17,312 nt of DNA from NCBI RefSeq assembly GCF_034432235.1, contig NZ_DAOUCJ010000077.1, positions 1 through 17,312 on the forward strand, written 5' to 3'. Made by a program: the position numbers and the translations under genes. Below, piece after piece: positions 1-6,404 of the stretch; position 1 is the stretch's first letter, and every line of letters begins with the position of its first letter. Below the pieces are notes generated by a model. It saw nothing but the letters and a program-made list of their open reading frames with translations, did not search any database and was not told the DNA's origin. Source of the stretch: Thermoflexus sp. GTDB lineage: Bacteria > Chloroflexota > Anaerolineae > Thermoflexales > Thermoflexaceae.

Positions 1-1
1 C

Positions 2-649
2 CGAATCTGGGAGGTCCTCGGGGAGAACAGCCGGCAGATTGCGGCATTGACGGATCGGATGGAGAAGGTGGAGGCGCAGATTGCGGCGCTGACGGATCGG
101 ATGGAGGAGGTGGAGGCGCAGATTGCGGCGCTGACGGATCGGATGGAGAAGGTGGAGGCGCAGATTGCGGCATTGACGGAGGAGATGCGAGAGCTGCGGC
201 GGGTGGTGGGTCGGATAGAGGAGCGATGGGGGCTGGTGCACGAAAACATGGCTGAGGATCTCATGCCCCGGTTTCTGGCCCAGACAGGCCGTCGGGTACG
301 GCGGAGCGCTATGGTGCAGTTCGATGGGGAGGCCGATCTCGTCCTGGAGGTGGAGGAAGCGGATGGCCGTCGGATCACCCTGATTGTGGAAGTAAAGGGG
401 CGGGTCTGGGGTCGTCGACCATTCGAGCAGGCGCTGGAGAGGATCAGGGACCCTGGTTTCCGGAGCTGGCTGCAGCGGGAAGGGTTCCCGGAGCCGGTGG
501 TTCCCGCGGTTTTCGGACTGGCGGTATATGCAGGGGCAGATGCGATCGCTGGAGATCTGGGGGTGGGGTTATACGAGGCGCGGCGAGGAGAAGTGGTTCC
601 TCCCCGGGCAACCGCTGCTCCGTGGGGATGGGCGTCCTCATCGGGATAA
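2..649 (+). CDS. Coiled-coil protein with PD-(D/E)XK nuclease-like core, 5'-truncated by window edge
   Basis: The frame is open from base 2, so the true start lies upstream; a TTG at 47 is only an internal candidate. The N-terminal part is three tandem copies of a 14-residue unit (TDRMEKVEAQIAAL type, two heptads each), followed by TEEMREL, and should form a long alpha-helical coiled coil. A globular domain follows, with an acidic residue in GEADLVLEV (Asp codon at 335) and then LIVEVKGR (Glu codon at 389, Lys codon at 395). That D...ExK arrangement is the PD-(D/E)XK signature seen in many uncharacterised coiled-coil proteins (DUF3782-like). Nuclease activity is inference. The gene ends 47 bp before a strong terminator and is convergent with the sugar transferase. 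The exact family is uncertain. Confidence 0.72.
   Translation, partial: RIWEVLGENSRQIAALTDRMEKVEAQIAALTDRMEEVEAQIAALTDRMEKVEAQIAALTEEMRELRRVVGRIEERWGLVHENMAEDLMPRFLAQTGRRVRRSAMVQFDGEADLVLEVEEADGRRITLIVEVKGRVWGRRPFEQALERIRDPGFRSWLQREGFPEPVVPAVFGLAVYAGADAIAGDLGVGLYEARRGEVVPPRATAAPWGWASSSG
50..175 (+). repeat. Three tandem 42-bp repeats encoding 14-residue coiled-coil units
   Basis: Copies lie at 50-91, 92-133 and 134-175. Copy 2 differs from copy 1 by one base (Lys to Glu codon), and copy 3 differs from copy 1 by two bases near its end. A partial copy of the end of the unit (cagattgcggcattg) precedes them at 35-49. The unit length is a multiple of three and equals two heptads, so copy-number changes would preserve both the frame and the coiled-coil register. 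Confidence 0.95.
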
Positions 650-696
650 CGAAGGCGCATCGGCCGGATGCCGAACATCCCATCGATCGGAAAGGA

Positions 697-732
697 CGGA
701 GCGGGCGACGCAGCCGCCCGCTCCGCTTTTTT
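697..732 (+). terminator. Rho-independent terminator
   Basis: There is a perfect 11-bp stem (cggagcgggcg at 697-707, cgcccgctccg at 715-725) with a 7-nt loop, then one C and six Ts (727-732). It sits 47 bp after the stop of the plus-strand gene. Read on the other strand, the stem is followed only by a weak T-rich stretch (tcctttcc), so it may act as a weaker terminator for the convergent polysaccharide operon, which ends at 777. Confidence 0.9.
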
Positions 733-776
733 ATCCCCCGCGGCCCGGCGATCGTCTCAGCGAAGGCGCCGCGCGC

Positions 777-2258
777 TCAATAGGCCCCTCGCTTCCGGAT
801 CACCGCCGGGATCGTCTGGGCCAGGATCGCAAGATCCAGCCACAGGCTGTAGTTGCGGATGTAGAAAAGATCCAGCCTCACCCGCTCGCTGTAGGGGAGA
901 TCCGCCCGCCCGGAGACCTGCCAGAGGCCGGTGATGCCCGGCTTCACGGTGAGCAGATTCAACGCCCAGCGCCCATAACGGGAGATCTCTTCCGGGCTCA
1001 GCATCCGTGGCCCTACGAGGCTCATCTCGCCCCGCAGCACGTTAAAGAGCTGCGGAAGCTCGTCCAGGCTCCAGCGTCGCAGGAATCGCCCCACCCGGGT
1101 CACCCGCGGATCGTCTCGCAGCTTATAGTTTTGCTCAAAGGCCTTTTTCAACTCAGGGTTCTGCTCCAGAAGGAGCTCCGCATTGACCACCATGGTGCGG
1201 AACTTAAACGCATAAAAGGGTTTCCCTCCCAATCCCACCACCCGCCGTCGATACAGCACGGGTCCGGGCGAATCCAGCTTGATCGCCAGTGCGATCAGTA
1301 TGAGGAGCGGCGTCAGAAGGATCAGCGCAATGGCTGCCAGCGTGTAATCCATCGCGGCCTTAAGGAGTTGTTCCATCGGAGAGAGCCGGAGCCGTCTCCA
1401 GTAGAGCAGGGGAACCCCCATCACCTCCCGAACCTCTGTTCCAGTAGCCAGAAGCTCATAGAGGCCCGAGGAAAGCCGCAGATTCACCTGAGGATGGAAA
1501 GCGAAGGTGCGGAAAAGTTCAACCAGGGCTTCCCGGGGGAGGGCGCTGGCCGAAACGATGACTTCCCGAACCCCGAACTGTTCGATCAGCCGGGGAAGGT
1601 CCGTCAGAGTGCCCAGAACGGGCAGGCCGGGCAGCAGCTCTTTCCCCCGAGGAAGATGGGGGTCCAGGATGCCCAGGAGGATCATCCCGGAGATCGGGGA
1701 AGAACGAATTTGTTCCGCCACCATGCGGGCTTCTTCATCCGCGCCCACGATCAGGGCAGGCACCATGAATTTCCCCCGGGCCCGGAGGGCATAGACCGCC
1801 CGACGGGCCAGGAAGCGGGCGAGCCCCACCATTCCGATGGAGAGGCTCCAGGAGAGCAACAGCCACCCCCGTGCGATCACCAGGGCGGGCTCCATGAAGC
1901 TGGCTACGATGGCCGCCATCATCCCCAGGCTGGCCGCCTGGATCACCCGCATGTATTCCGAGGTCCCGTGGAAGAGATGATCCGGCGCATAGAGCCGATG
2001 GGAAGCGAAGATCAGCAGCCACACCGGGATCAGAGCAGCCATCAGCAGGCCGTAGTAGCGAACCGGCGGGCTCTCGGGCTGGTAGAAGACAGGCAGGCGG
2101 GATTCGAATCGGATCAGATAAGACAGGGAGAACGCGATCAGCAACGCGAGGGTATCCAGGATGACTAACCCCGCGCGGAGGGTCAGCCATTCGGTTTCCT
2201 GCGCCCGCGCTCTGGCTTCCGGGCCAATCCATTCAGAGGGCAGGGCTTCGTTTCGCAT
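777..2258 (-). CDS. Polyprenyl glycosylphosphotransferase (WbaP/WcaJ-type initiating sugar-1-phosphate transferase)
   Basis: 493 aa. This enzyme type moves a sugar-1-phosphate from a nucleotide sugar to undecaprenyl phosphate at the cytoplasmic membrane, the first step of exopolysaccharide or O-chain assembly. The N-terminus (about 27-160) holds four to five membrane helices. A Rossmann-like middle domain follows (VPALIVGADEEA, about 166-177; PF13727-like). After one more membrane segment (about 301-327) comes the C-terminal bacterial sugar transferase domain (PF02397) with FKFRTM (351-356), the catalytic Asp-Glu in SLDELPQLFN (DE 399-400), EMSLVGPR (411-418) and KPGITGLWQVSGR (439-451). The length is standard for the long three-part form. 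A good ribosome site (aggaaggag) lies 7 nt before the ATG. It is the last gene of the minus-strand operon, 64 nt after the FAD enzyme. The sugar substrate cannot be read from sequence. Confidence 0.95.
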   Translation of the reverse strand: MRNEALPSEWIGPEARARAQETEWLTLRAGLVILDTLALLIAFSLSYLIRFESRLPVFYQPESPPVRYYGLLMAALIPVWLLIFASHRLYAPDHLFHGTSEYMRVIQAASLGMMAAIVASFMEPALVIARGWLLLSWSLSIGMVGLARFLARRAVYALRARGKFMVPALIVGADEEARMVAEQIRSSPISGMILLGILDPHLPRGKELLPGLPVLGTLTDLPRLIEQFGVREVIVSASALPREALVELFRTFAFHPQVNLRLSSGLYELLATGTEVREVMGVPLLYWRRLRLSPMEQLLKAAMDYTLAAIALILLTPLLILIALAIKLDSPGPVLYRRRVVGLGGKPFYAFKFRTMVVNAELLLEQNPELKKAFEQNYKLRDDPRVTRVGRFLRRWSLDELPQLFNVLRGEMSLVGPRMLSPEEISRYGRWALNLLTVKPGITGLWQVSGRADLPYSERVRLDLFYIRNYSLWLDLAILAQTIPAVIRKRGAY

Positions 2259-2322
2259 GTCCGCACTCCTTCCTATCTAAACCGATCGAGCCGGAGAGGT
2301 CCTGCGCTGGAAAACCGGTGCG

Positions 2323-3663
2323 TCACGGCATGAAAAATCGGGCTGGATTTTCGCCCTCTTCGGCCATGCGTTTCTGGATCTCCTCAGCCGCCCGCCGCGC
2401 ATGGCGGGTGAGAGATTCCCCATTGGTCAGGGCTGGGTAGATCTGGGTCAGGTTGACCAGGAAGAGGCCCCTAAGGGGTGGGGCCAGCGGTGGAATACGT
2501 CTCCACTGGCCTTGATGGAACAGCGGCTCCACATAGCGCTCCCGATGGACCCGGGCATGCCGGATCCATTCCGGTCGGAACGTGGGGAACATCCGCTGGA
2601 GGTGTTCCAGCCATGCCTCCAGGATCTCCGAGTCGCTCCGTTGAAGCCACGGGGAATCCCAGGCCACGTATTTGGGCAGGTAGATCAGGTGATAGCCGCC
2701 CACATCGGCCGGATCAATGTAATGGGTGGTCTCGATCACGCCGGTGAAAGGCACGGACTCATCGGTGATGTAAATGGTCCAGTAATCCGTTAGCGGCCGA
2801 TCCAGGGCCAGGAGGACGCACACCACGCCCAGATATCGCCAGGAGCGAAGGTCCTCCACCCACGGCTCCTCGATCCCGGGGAGCAGGCGCGGGACCAGCG
2901 GGGGGTGCAGGGTGATCGCAGCGGCCTCGCATGGCTCCGTGATCCCATCGACCCGGACTCCCGCCACACGGCGGTTTGAGACCACAACTTCCTGGACCGG
3001 GGAGCGGAGTCGGATCTCGCCCCCCGCAGCCTCGATCGCCTGAGCCATCGCCCGGATCAGCGTCATATGGCCCCCGACCAGATAGCCCGCCATCTCTCGC
3101 TGCGAGACCCCACTACGGGTAGAGCGGGTTCGGATCAGGCGCGCCCAGATATAGGTGGCGGGGAGATCCTCGAAGCGGCCATCGAATTTGGCCCGGAGCA
3201 TCGGCCGCCAGAGGTGGTGAAATGCGCGTCGTCCTCCCCAGCGGGTCAACCACTCCTCGACGCTGATCTCCTCCAGACGATGCCAGTCGCGATGGAAATA
3301 GGCGGCCAGGATCGTCAGGCCCAGGCGCGCGCGATCTATTGCGCGCAGGAGCGGGAAGGCCATGAAATCCCGCAGCGTCGTCATCGGATACAGGCGACCT
3401 TCATGGAAAAACGCCGAGCCTGTAGCCCGGAAGCGGAGCCGATCCGCGATCCCCAGCTCTGCGGCCAGCTCCTGCATATGGGTATCGCTGGAGAGGATCG
3501 TGTGATAGAAACGATCGATCTCCACATCGCCCAGTCGGATGGTCCCGGCCAGGCCACCGATCTGATCGCTGGCTTCATACAGAACCACCGAATGCCCGGC
3601 CCGGCTCAAAAAATACCCCAGGCTCACGCCGACAATCCCGCCGCCGATCACTGCAACACGCAT
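2323..3663 (-). CDS. FAD-dependent oxidoreductase, amine oxidase/UDP-galactopyranose mutase-like
   Basis: 446 aa from the ATG at 3663, which follows the ribosome site aaaaagga; the frame is open to an ATG at 3744, but those 27 extra residues precede the conserved beta-strand and are probably not translated. The N-terminus is a classic FAD-binding Rossmann motif (VIGGGIVG, 5-12, then YEASDQIGGLAG, 29-40), as in UDP-galactopyranose mutases, protoporphyrinogen oxidases and amine oxidases. The C-terminus (GLFLVNLTQIYPALTNGES) matches the FAD-domain closure of this superfamily. Related proteins are common in polysaccharide loci, where they are usually annotated only as NAD(P)/FAD-dependent oxidoreductases. 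A mutase or sugar oxidase role here is inference from context. It lies between the small transporter gene and the sugar-phosphate transferase in the same operon. Confidence 0.85.
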   Translation of the reverse strand: MRVAVIGGGIVGVSLGYFLSRAGHSVVLYEASDQIGGLAGTIRLGDVEIDRFYHTILSSDTHMQELAAELGIADRLRFRATGSAFFHEGRLYPMTTLRDFMAFPLLRAIDRARLGLTILAAYFHRDWHRLEEISVEEWLTRWGGRRAFHHLWRPMLRAKFDGRFEDLPATYIWARLIRTRSTRSGVSQREMAGYLVGGHMTLIRAMAQAIEAAGGEIRLRSPVQEVVVSNRRVAGVRVDGITEPCEAAAITLHPPLVPRLLPGIEEPWVEDLRSWRYLGVVCVLLALDRPLTDYWTIYITDESVPFTGVIETTHYIDPADVGGYHLIYLPKYVAWDSPWLQRSDSEILEAWLEHLQRMFPTFRPEWIRHARVHRERYVEPLFHQGQWRRIPPLAPPLRGLFLVNLTQIYPALTNGESLTRHARRAAEEIQKRMAEEGENPARFFMP

Positions 3664-3746
3664 CGCATCCTTTTTCCTCTCCCTCCAGTTGGTTTCATGC
3701 CCGATGGGGAATGGGCGATCACATTGCACGCCCGTTGTCCTCATCT

Positions 3747-4118
3747 TTATGCGCTCCGGGCGATCAGGCTAACCCCCAGGGCGATCAGCAGAACTCCAGC
3801 GATCCGAATCGGGTTCAGGGCCTCACCGAACACAAGATAAGAGGCCAGGAGGATCAGCACGTAGTTCAAGCCAGCGAAAGGATAGGCAACGCTTAAATCC
3901 AGCCGCGATAGCGCCGTCAGCCAGAACAGGCTGCCGCCCAGATACAGGCTCATCCCGACGACCACCCACGGGTTGGCGATCAGCTGCAGGATCAGATCAG
4001 GGAACCCGTGCAGACTCAAGGTCACCGGCCCGATCACCCGCATGCCCTGCTTCAGAAGGATCTGGCCCACAACGGCGCAAACGATGCTGACCAGCAGATA
4101 AGCCAGCGCCCCTTTCAT
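3747..4118 (-). CDS. Small four-helix DMT/EamA-type transporter (ArnE/SMR-like)
   Basis: 123 aa, almost entirely four hydrophobic helices (about 5-24, 46-66, 76-94 and 100-118), which is the half-size drug/metabolite transporter architecture. Early landmarks are VVGQILLKQGM (the G-x-LLK pattern of EamA/SMR proteins) and later LDLSVAYPFAGLNYVL, typical of ArnE/ArnF-like flippase subunits. Half-size members work as dimers. Known relatives flip polyprenyl-phosphate-linked amino sugars or export small cations. Next to a polyprenyl-phosphate sugar synthase-like GT2 (4218-4988), a lipid-linked sugar flippase subunit is the more natural reading, but this is inference. The ribosome site ggagg lies 7 nt before the ATG. 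The stop is 84 nt before the preferred start of the FAD enzyme. Confidence 0.85.
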   Translation of the reverse strand: MKGALAYLLVSIVCAVVGQILLKQGMRVIGPVTLSLHGFPDLILQLIANPWVVVGMSLYLGGSLFWLTALSRLDLSVAYPFAGLNYVLILLASYLVFGEALNPIRIAGVLLIALGVSLIARSA

Positions 4119-4217
4119 ACGGAAGCCTCCGATCTGGAAGAGATCCGCCCGGAGGATAAGGGATATCGGATGATCTCCGATTGCGTGCTCAGAGCGGCCA
4201 GGATCTCCATTGGGTTC

Positions 4218-4988
4218 TTACCTGGATGGGAAGTGGGAAGGAATCGGGGCGGGCCGACCGGAGCGGATCAGACGGGCCATCAACCGCAGGTGGTCCAGGA
4301 TGGTGCGCAGGATTTTCATCTTGGAGCGCCCGAAGCGGCGGACGCGCAAAGTGGTGGGATATTCCGCTACACGGAACCCCGCGCGGATCGCCCTGGCCAT
4401 GATCTCGGCTACCGCCACATAACCATTCGATTCAACGGACATCGCCTCTACGACCTGACGCCGATAGGCGCGGAACAACGCCGTATAGGTGCGGACCGGT
4501 GACCGGAGGATGAGCCGGTAAAGGAAGGAGGCGCCGAAGCTGAAAACCTGCCGCCATGGGGGCACCCCCTCGATCCCGCCGCCTGGATGATAGGGCGAGG
4601 CAGTGACCAGATCCACATCCTCTCGCAGATATTGAAGAAGGCGAGGGATTTCCGCGAAGGGATAGGTTCCATCGCTGTCCGTGGTGATAACGATCTCTCC
4701 CCGGGCGGCATGGAACCCGGTTCGCAAGGCTGCCCCCAGGCCAAGGTTGCGGGGGTGAGCCAGGATGCGGACGAAGGGTGAATCCGCGAAGACTACCTGC
4801 AGGAGAGCTCCGGTGCCATCCGTGCTCCCATCATCCACAAAGATGACCTCCACGCCGCCATCGGCCATCAGCTGCTCGATGACGGGCTGGAGCGCCTCCC
4901 GCAGCTGGGGGATGCCTTCCGCTTCGTTGTAACATGGGATGAGCAGCGTATATCGGATCGTGTCGAACAAGAGCGTATCCCTCCGCAT
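4218..4988 (-). CDS. Family 2 glycosyltransferase, polyprenyl-phosphate sugar synthase (DPM1-like)
   Basis: 256 aa, GT-A fold. Motifs in order: LLIPCYNEAEGI (15-26), FVDDGSTDGTG (50-60), NLGLGAALRTG (81-91), TTDSDGTYPF with the DxD-type metal site DSD (104-106), and RRFGRSKMK (217-225), the usual C-terminal signature of dolichyl/undecaprenyl-phosphate sugar synthases. It probably transfers one sugar from a nucleotide donor to polyprenyl phosphate or to a lipid-linked chain. No long C-terminal membrane domain is present. Start: the ATG at 4988 has no clear ribosome site, whereas a TTG at 4970 lies 8 nt after ggaggg, so translation may begin at TTG and give 250 aa. It follows the 62-aa ORF by 23 nt and precedes the small transporter gene by 99 nt. 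Confidence 0.92.
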   Translation of the reverse strand: MRRDTLLFDTIRYTLLIPCYNEAEGIPQLREALQPVIEQLMADGGVEVIFVDDGSTDGTGALLQVVFADSPFVRILAHPRNLGLGAALRTGFHAARGEIVITTDSDGTYPFAEIPRLLQYLREDVDLVTASPYHPGGGIEGVPPWRQVFSFGASFLYRLILRSPVRTYTALFRAYRRQVVEAMSVESNGYVAVAEIMARAIRAGFRVAEYPTTLRVRRFGRSKMKILRTILDHLRLMARLIRSGRPAPIPSHFPSR

Positions 4989-5011
4989 TCGGATAGAGGG
5001 AAATCAACCGC

Positions 5012-5200
5012 TCACGGGCGGTGGGAAAGCCGGGGCGATTGAGTGGCCTGCATGATCTCCCGACGCAAGGACTCCCATCGTTCCAGCTCGGCCAGCAAGG
5101 ATCGCAGGCAGAGCCCCTCCTCATCCTCGCCTTCTTTTATAAGACGAGCGATCTCCAGGCGGATCGCCCGCAATCTCTCCTCAATCCATTGATGATCCAT
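5012..5200 (-). CDS. Small charged helical protein of unknown function
   Basis: 62 aa, not recognised. It is rich in Glu, Arg and Leu with heptad-like spacing (IEERLRAIRLEIARLI, then SLLAELERWESLRREI), so it probably forms a helical hairpin or short coiled coil. No signal peptide or membrane segment is visible. Reality as a gene rests on a well-placed ribosome site (ggaggg, 5 nt before the ATG), its fit in the operon (70 nt after the ATP-grasp gene, 23 nt before the GT2) and the absence of any competing gene on either strand. It could be a partner or regulator of an adjacent enzyme, but nothing in the sequence says which. Confidence 0.6.
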   Translation of the reverse strand: MDHQWIEERLRAIRLEIARLIKEGEDEEGLCLRSLLAELERWESLRREIMQATQSPRLSHRP

Positions 5201-5270
5201 TCTTGCCCTCCATCTCCATCACAGCGATTGGGAAACATCCATATCCATCTCCCAGCCATTCGGGGATTCG

Positions 5271-6404
5271 CTAAGCCGGGGTCCTCCACATCATCTCGAT
5301 TTCCTGAAGCTGTTTCGTTCCATCGAATCGGCCCAGGCCCGGCTCGCGCTGAACCCGTAGTCCTCCGTGGGGCACCAGGACGGCCGGACAGTCGATGTGG
5401 CGGATCCAGTAAAGGCCCGCAGGAAGCGCGTTGTAAAGCGGGAGGTCCGGGAGGGGCTCATCGAAAGCCAGTCGGATCATGTAATACGGCATGTTACAGC
5501 CTGCCCGAGTATAGAAATACGTGGTGGTGAAGAAGCGCCCCGCGTTGATCTCCGTCGGGAAGAGGTTCCCGTGCTCATCTTCCATCAGATCCACACTGAA
5601 CACCCCCGTGGCCTGTGGATCTACAGCCTGCACGCATCGAGCGGCCACTTCGTTTACCCGCTCGTCATGCACTGTCACCGTCACCGCGCTGGTGCCGGTG
5701 CGGCCGGAGGGTGCCAGATGGGGATAGATGTATTCGATCCGCTGACGCCCCTGGGAGACGATGAGCTTTCCATCTTTCCAGAGGGATTGCCAGGCGAACT
5801 CCCGACCCGAGAAATACGGCTGGGCGATGAACGCCCAGTTCACCCCGCGGGATCGCCAGTAAGCGACCCAGTGGATCCCGGTCTCGATCCGCTCCACCAG
5901 GGTGGCCCCTCGAGCCCCCGCGCCTTCCCGCGCCCGAAGCCATAGAGGAAGCCCGATGATCTCCACGGCCCGCTCCAGATCCTCAGGGGTCTCAATAGGC
6001 ACTGTGGGGAAGGTGTGAATCCCGGCCTCCCGCCAGCGCTCTGCCGAAGCCTGCTTGTCCTGCAGCAGCCGGATCGTTTCCTTTCGAGGAAGGAACACCC
6101 GGGCCGGAAACCGTTCCCGGTTTTCCGAGAGGACCCGGACCTCCACATCCGGCTGGGCGTGGATGAGATCGATCCGCTCCCGTTCCACGATCTCGGCGAC
6201 GGCATCCAGATACTCGGGGTGATCGACCGGCGGCACCAGATAGACGCGGTCCGCCGGCACCCATTCCAGATGAAAAGGGTTCATATCGGTTCCGACGATA
6301 TACAACGGCTCTGGGGCCTCACGCCATGATCGGATCACATTGATGCCCGGCGGGCCGCCCGCACCCAGAAGCAAGATGCGCTTCACGGAGGATTCCCGGA
6401 TCAT
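5271..6404 (-). CDS. ATP-grasp ligase (carbamoyl-phosphate synthase-like)
   Basis: 377 aa from the ATG at 6404, which overlaps the stop of the ThDP gene as ATGA and follows the ribosome site gaagga by 8 nt. An ATG at 6413 would add three residues but has no room for a ribosome site. Enzymes of this fold join a carboxylate to an amine or thiol via an acyl-phosphate. The N-terminal pre-ATP-grasp Rossmann part carries ILLLGAGGPPG (10-20). The ATP-grasp part has a Lys in LLQDKQAS (K117), a glycine-rich loop (AREGAGARGATLV, about 158-170) and the Mg-binding strand pair VDLMEDEHG and LFPTEINAGRF (E285, N287). The substrate is unknown. In this locus it could amidate a sugar acid or aminoacylate an amino sugar (inference). 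The end of the protein (about 315-377) is less conserved. Confidence 0.88.
   Translation of the reverse strand: MIRESSVKRILLLGAGGPPGINVIRSWREAPEPLYIVGTDMNPFHLEWVPADRVYLVPPVDHPEYLDAVAEIVERERIDLIHAQPDVEVRVLSENRERFPARVFLPRKETIRLLQDKQASAERWREAGIHTFPTVPIETPEDLERAVEIIGLPLWLRAREGAGARGATLVERIETGIHWVAYWRSRGVNWAFIAQPYFSGREFAWQSLWKDGKLIVSQGRQRIEYIYPHLAPSGRTGTSAVTVTVHDERVNEVAARCVQAVDPQATGVFSVDLMEDEHGNLFPTEINAGRFFTTTYFYTRAGCNMPYYMIRLAFDEPLPDLPLYNALPAGLYWIRHIDCPAVLVPHGGLRVQREPGLGRFDGTKQLQEIEMMWRTPA

Noticed and set aside
50..175. CRISPR-like repetition
   Set aside because: The copies are directly contiguous with no spacers and encode a coiled-coil repeat in frame.
528..2168. 546-codon open frame on the plus strand
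   Set aside because: It is antisense to the polyprenyl sugar transferase, its product is a low-complexity Arg/Gln/Pro/His-rich string without motifs, and it reads through a strong terminator. A GC-rich shadow.
3664..3744. N-terminal extension of the FAD enzyme from an ATG at 3744
   Set aside because: The FAD-binding strand begins at the ATG at 3663, which has its own ribosome site (aaaaagga). The extra 27 residues show no family pattern.
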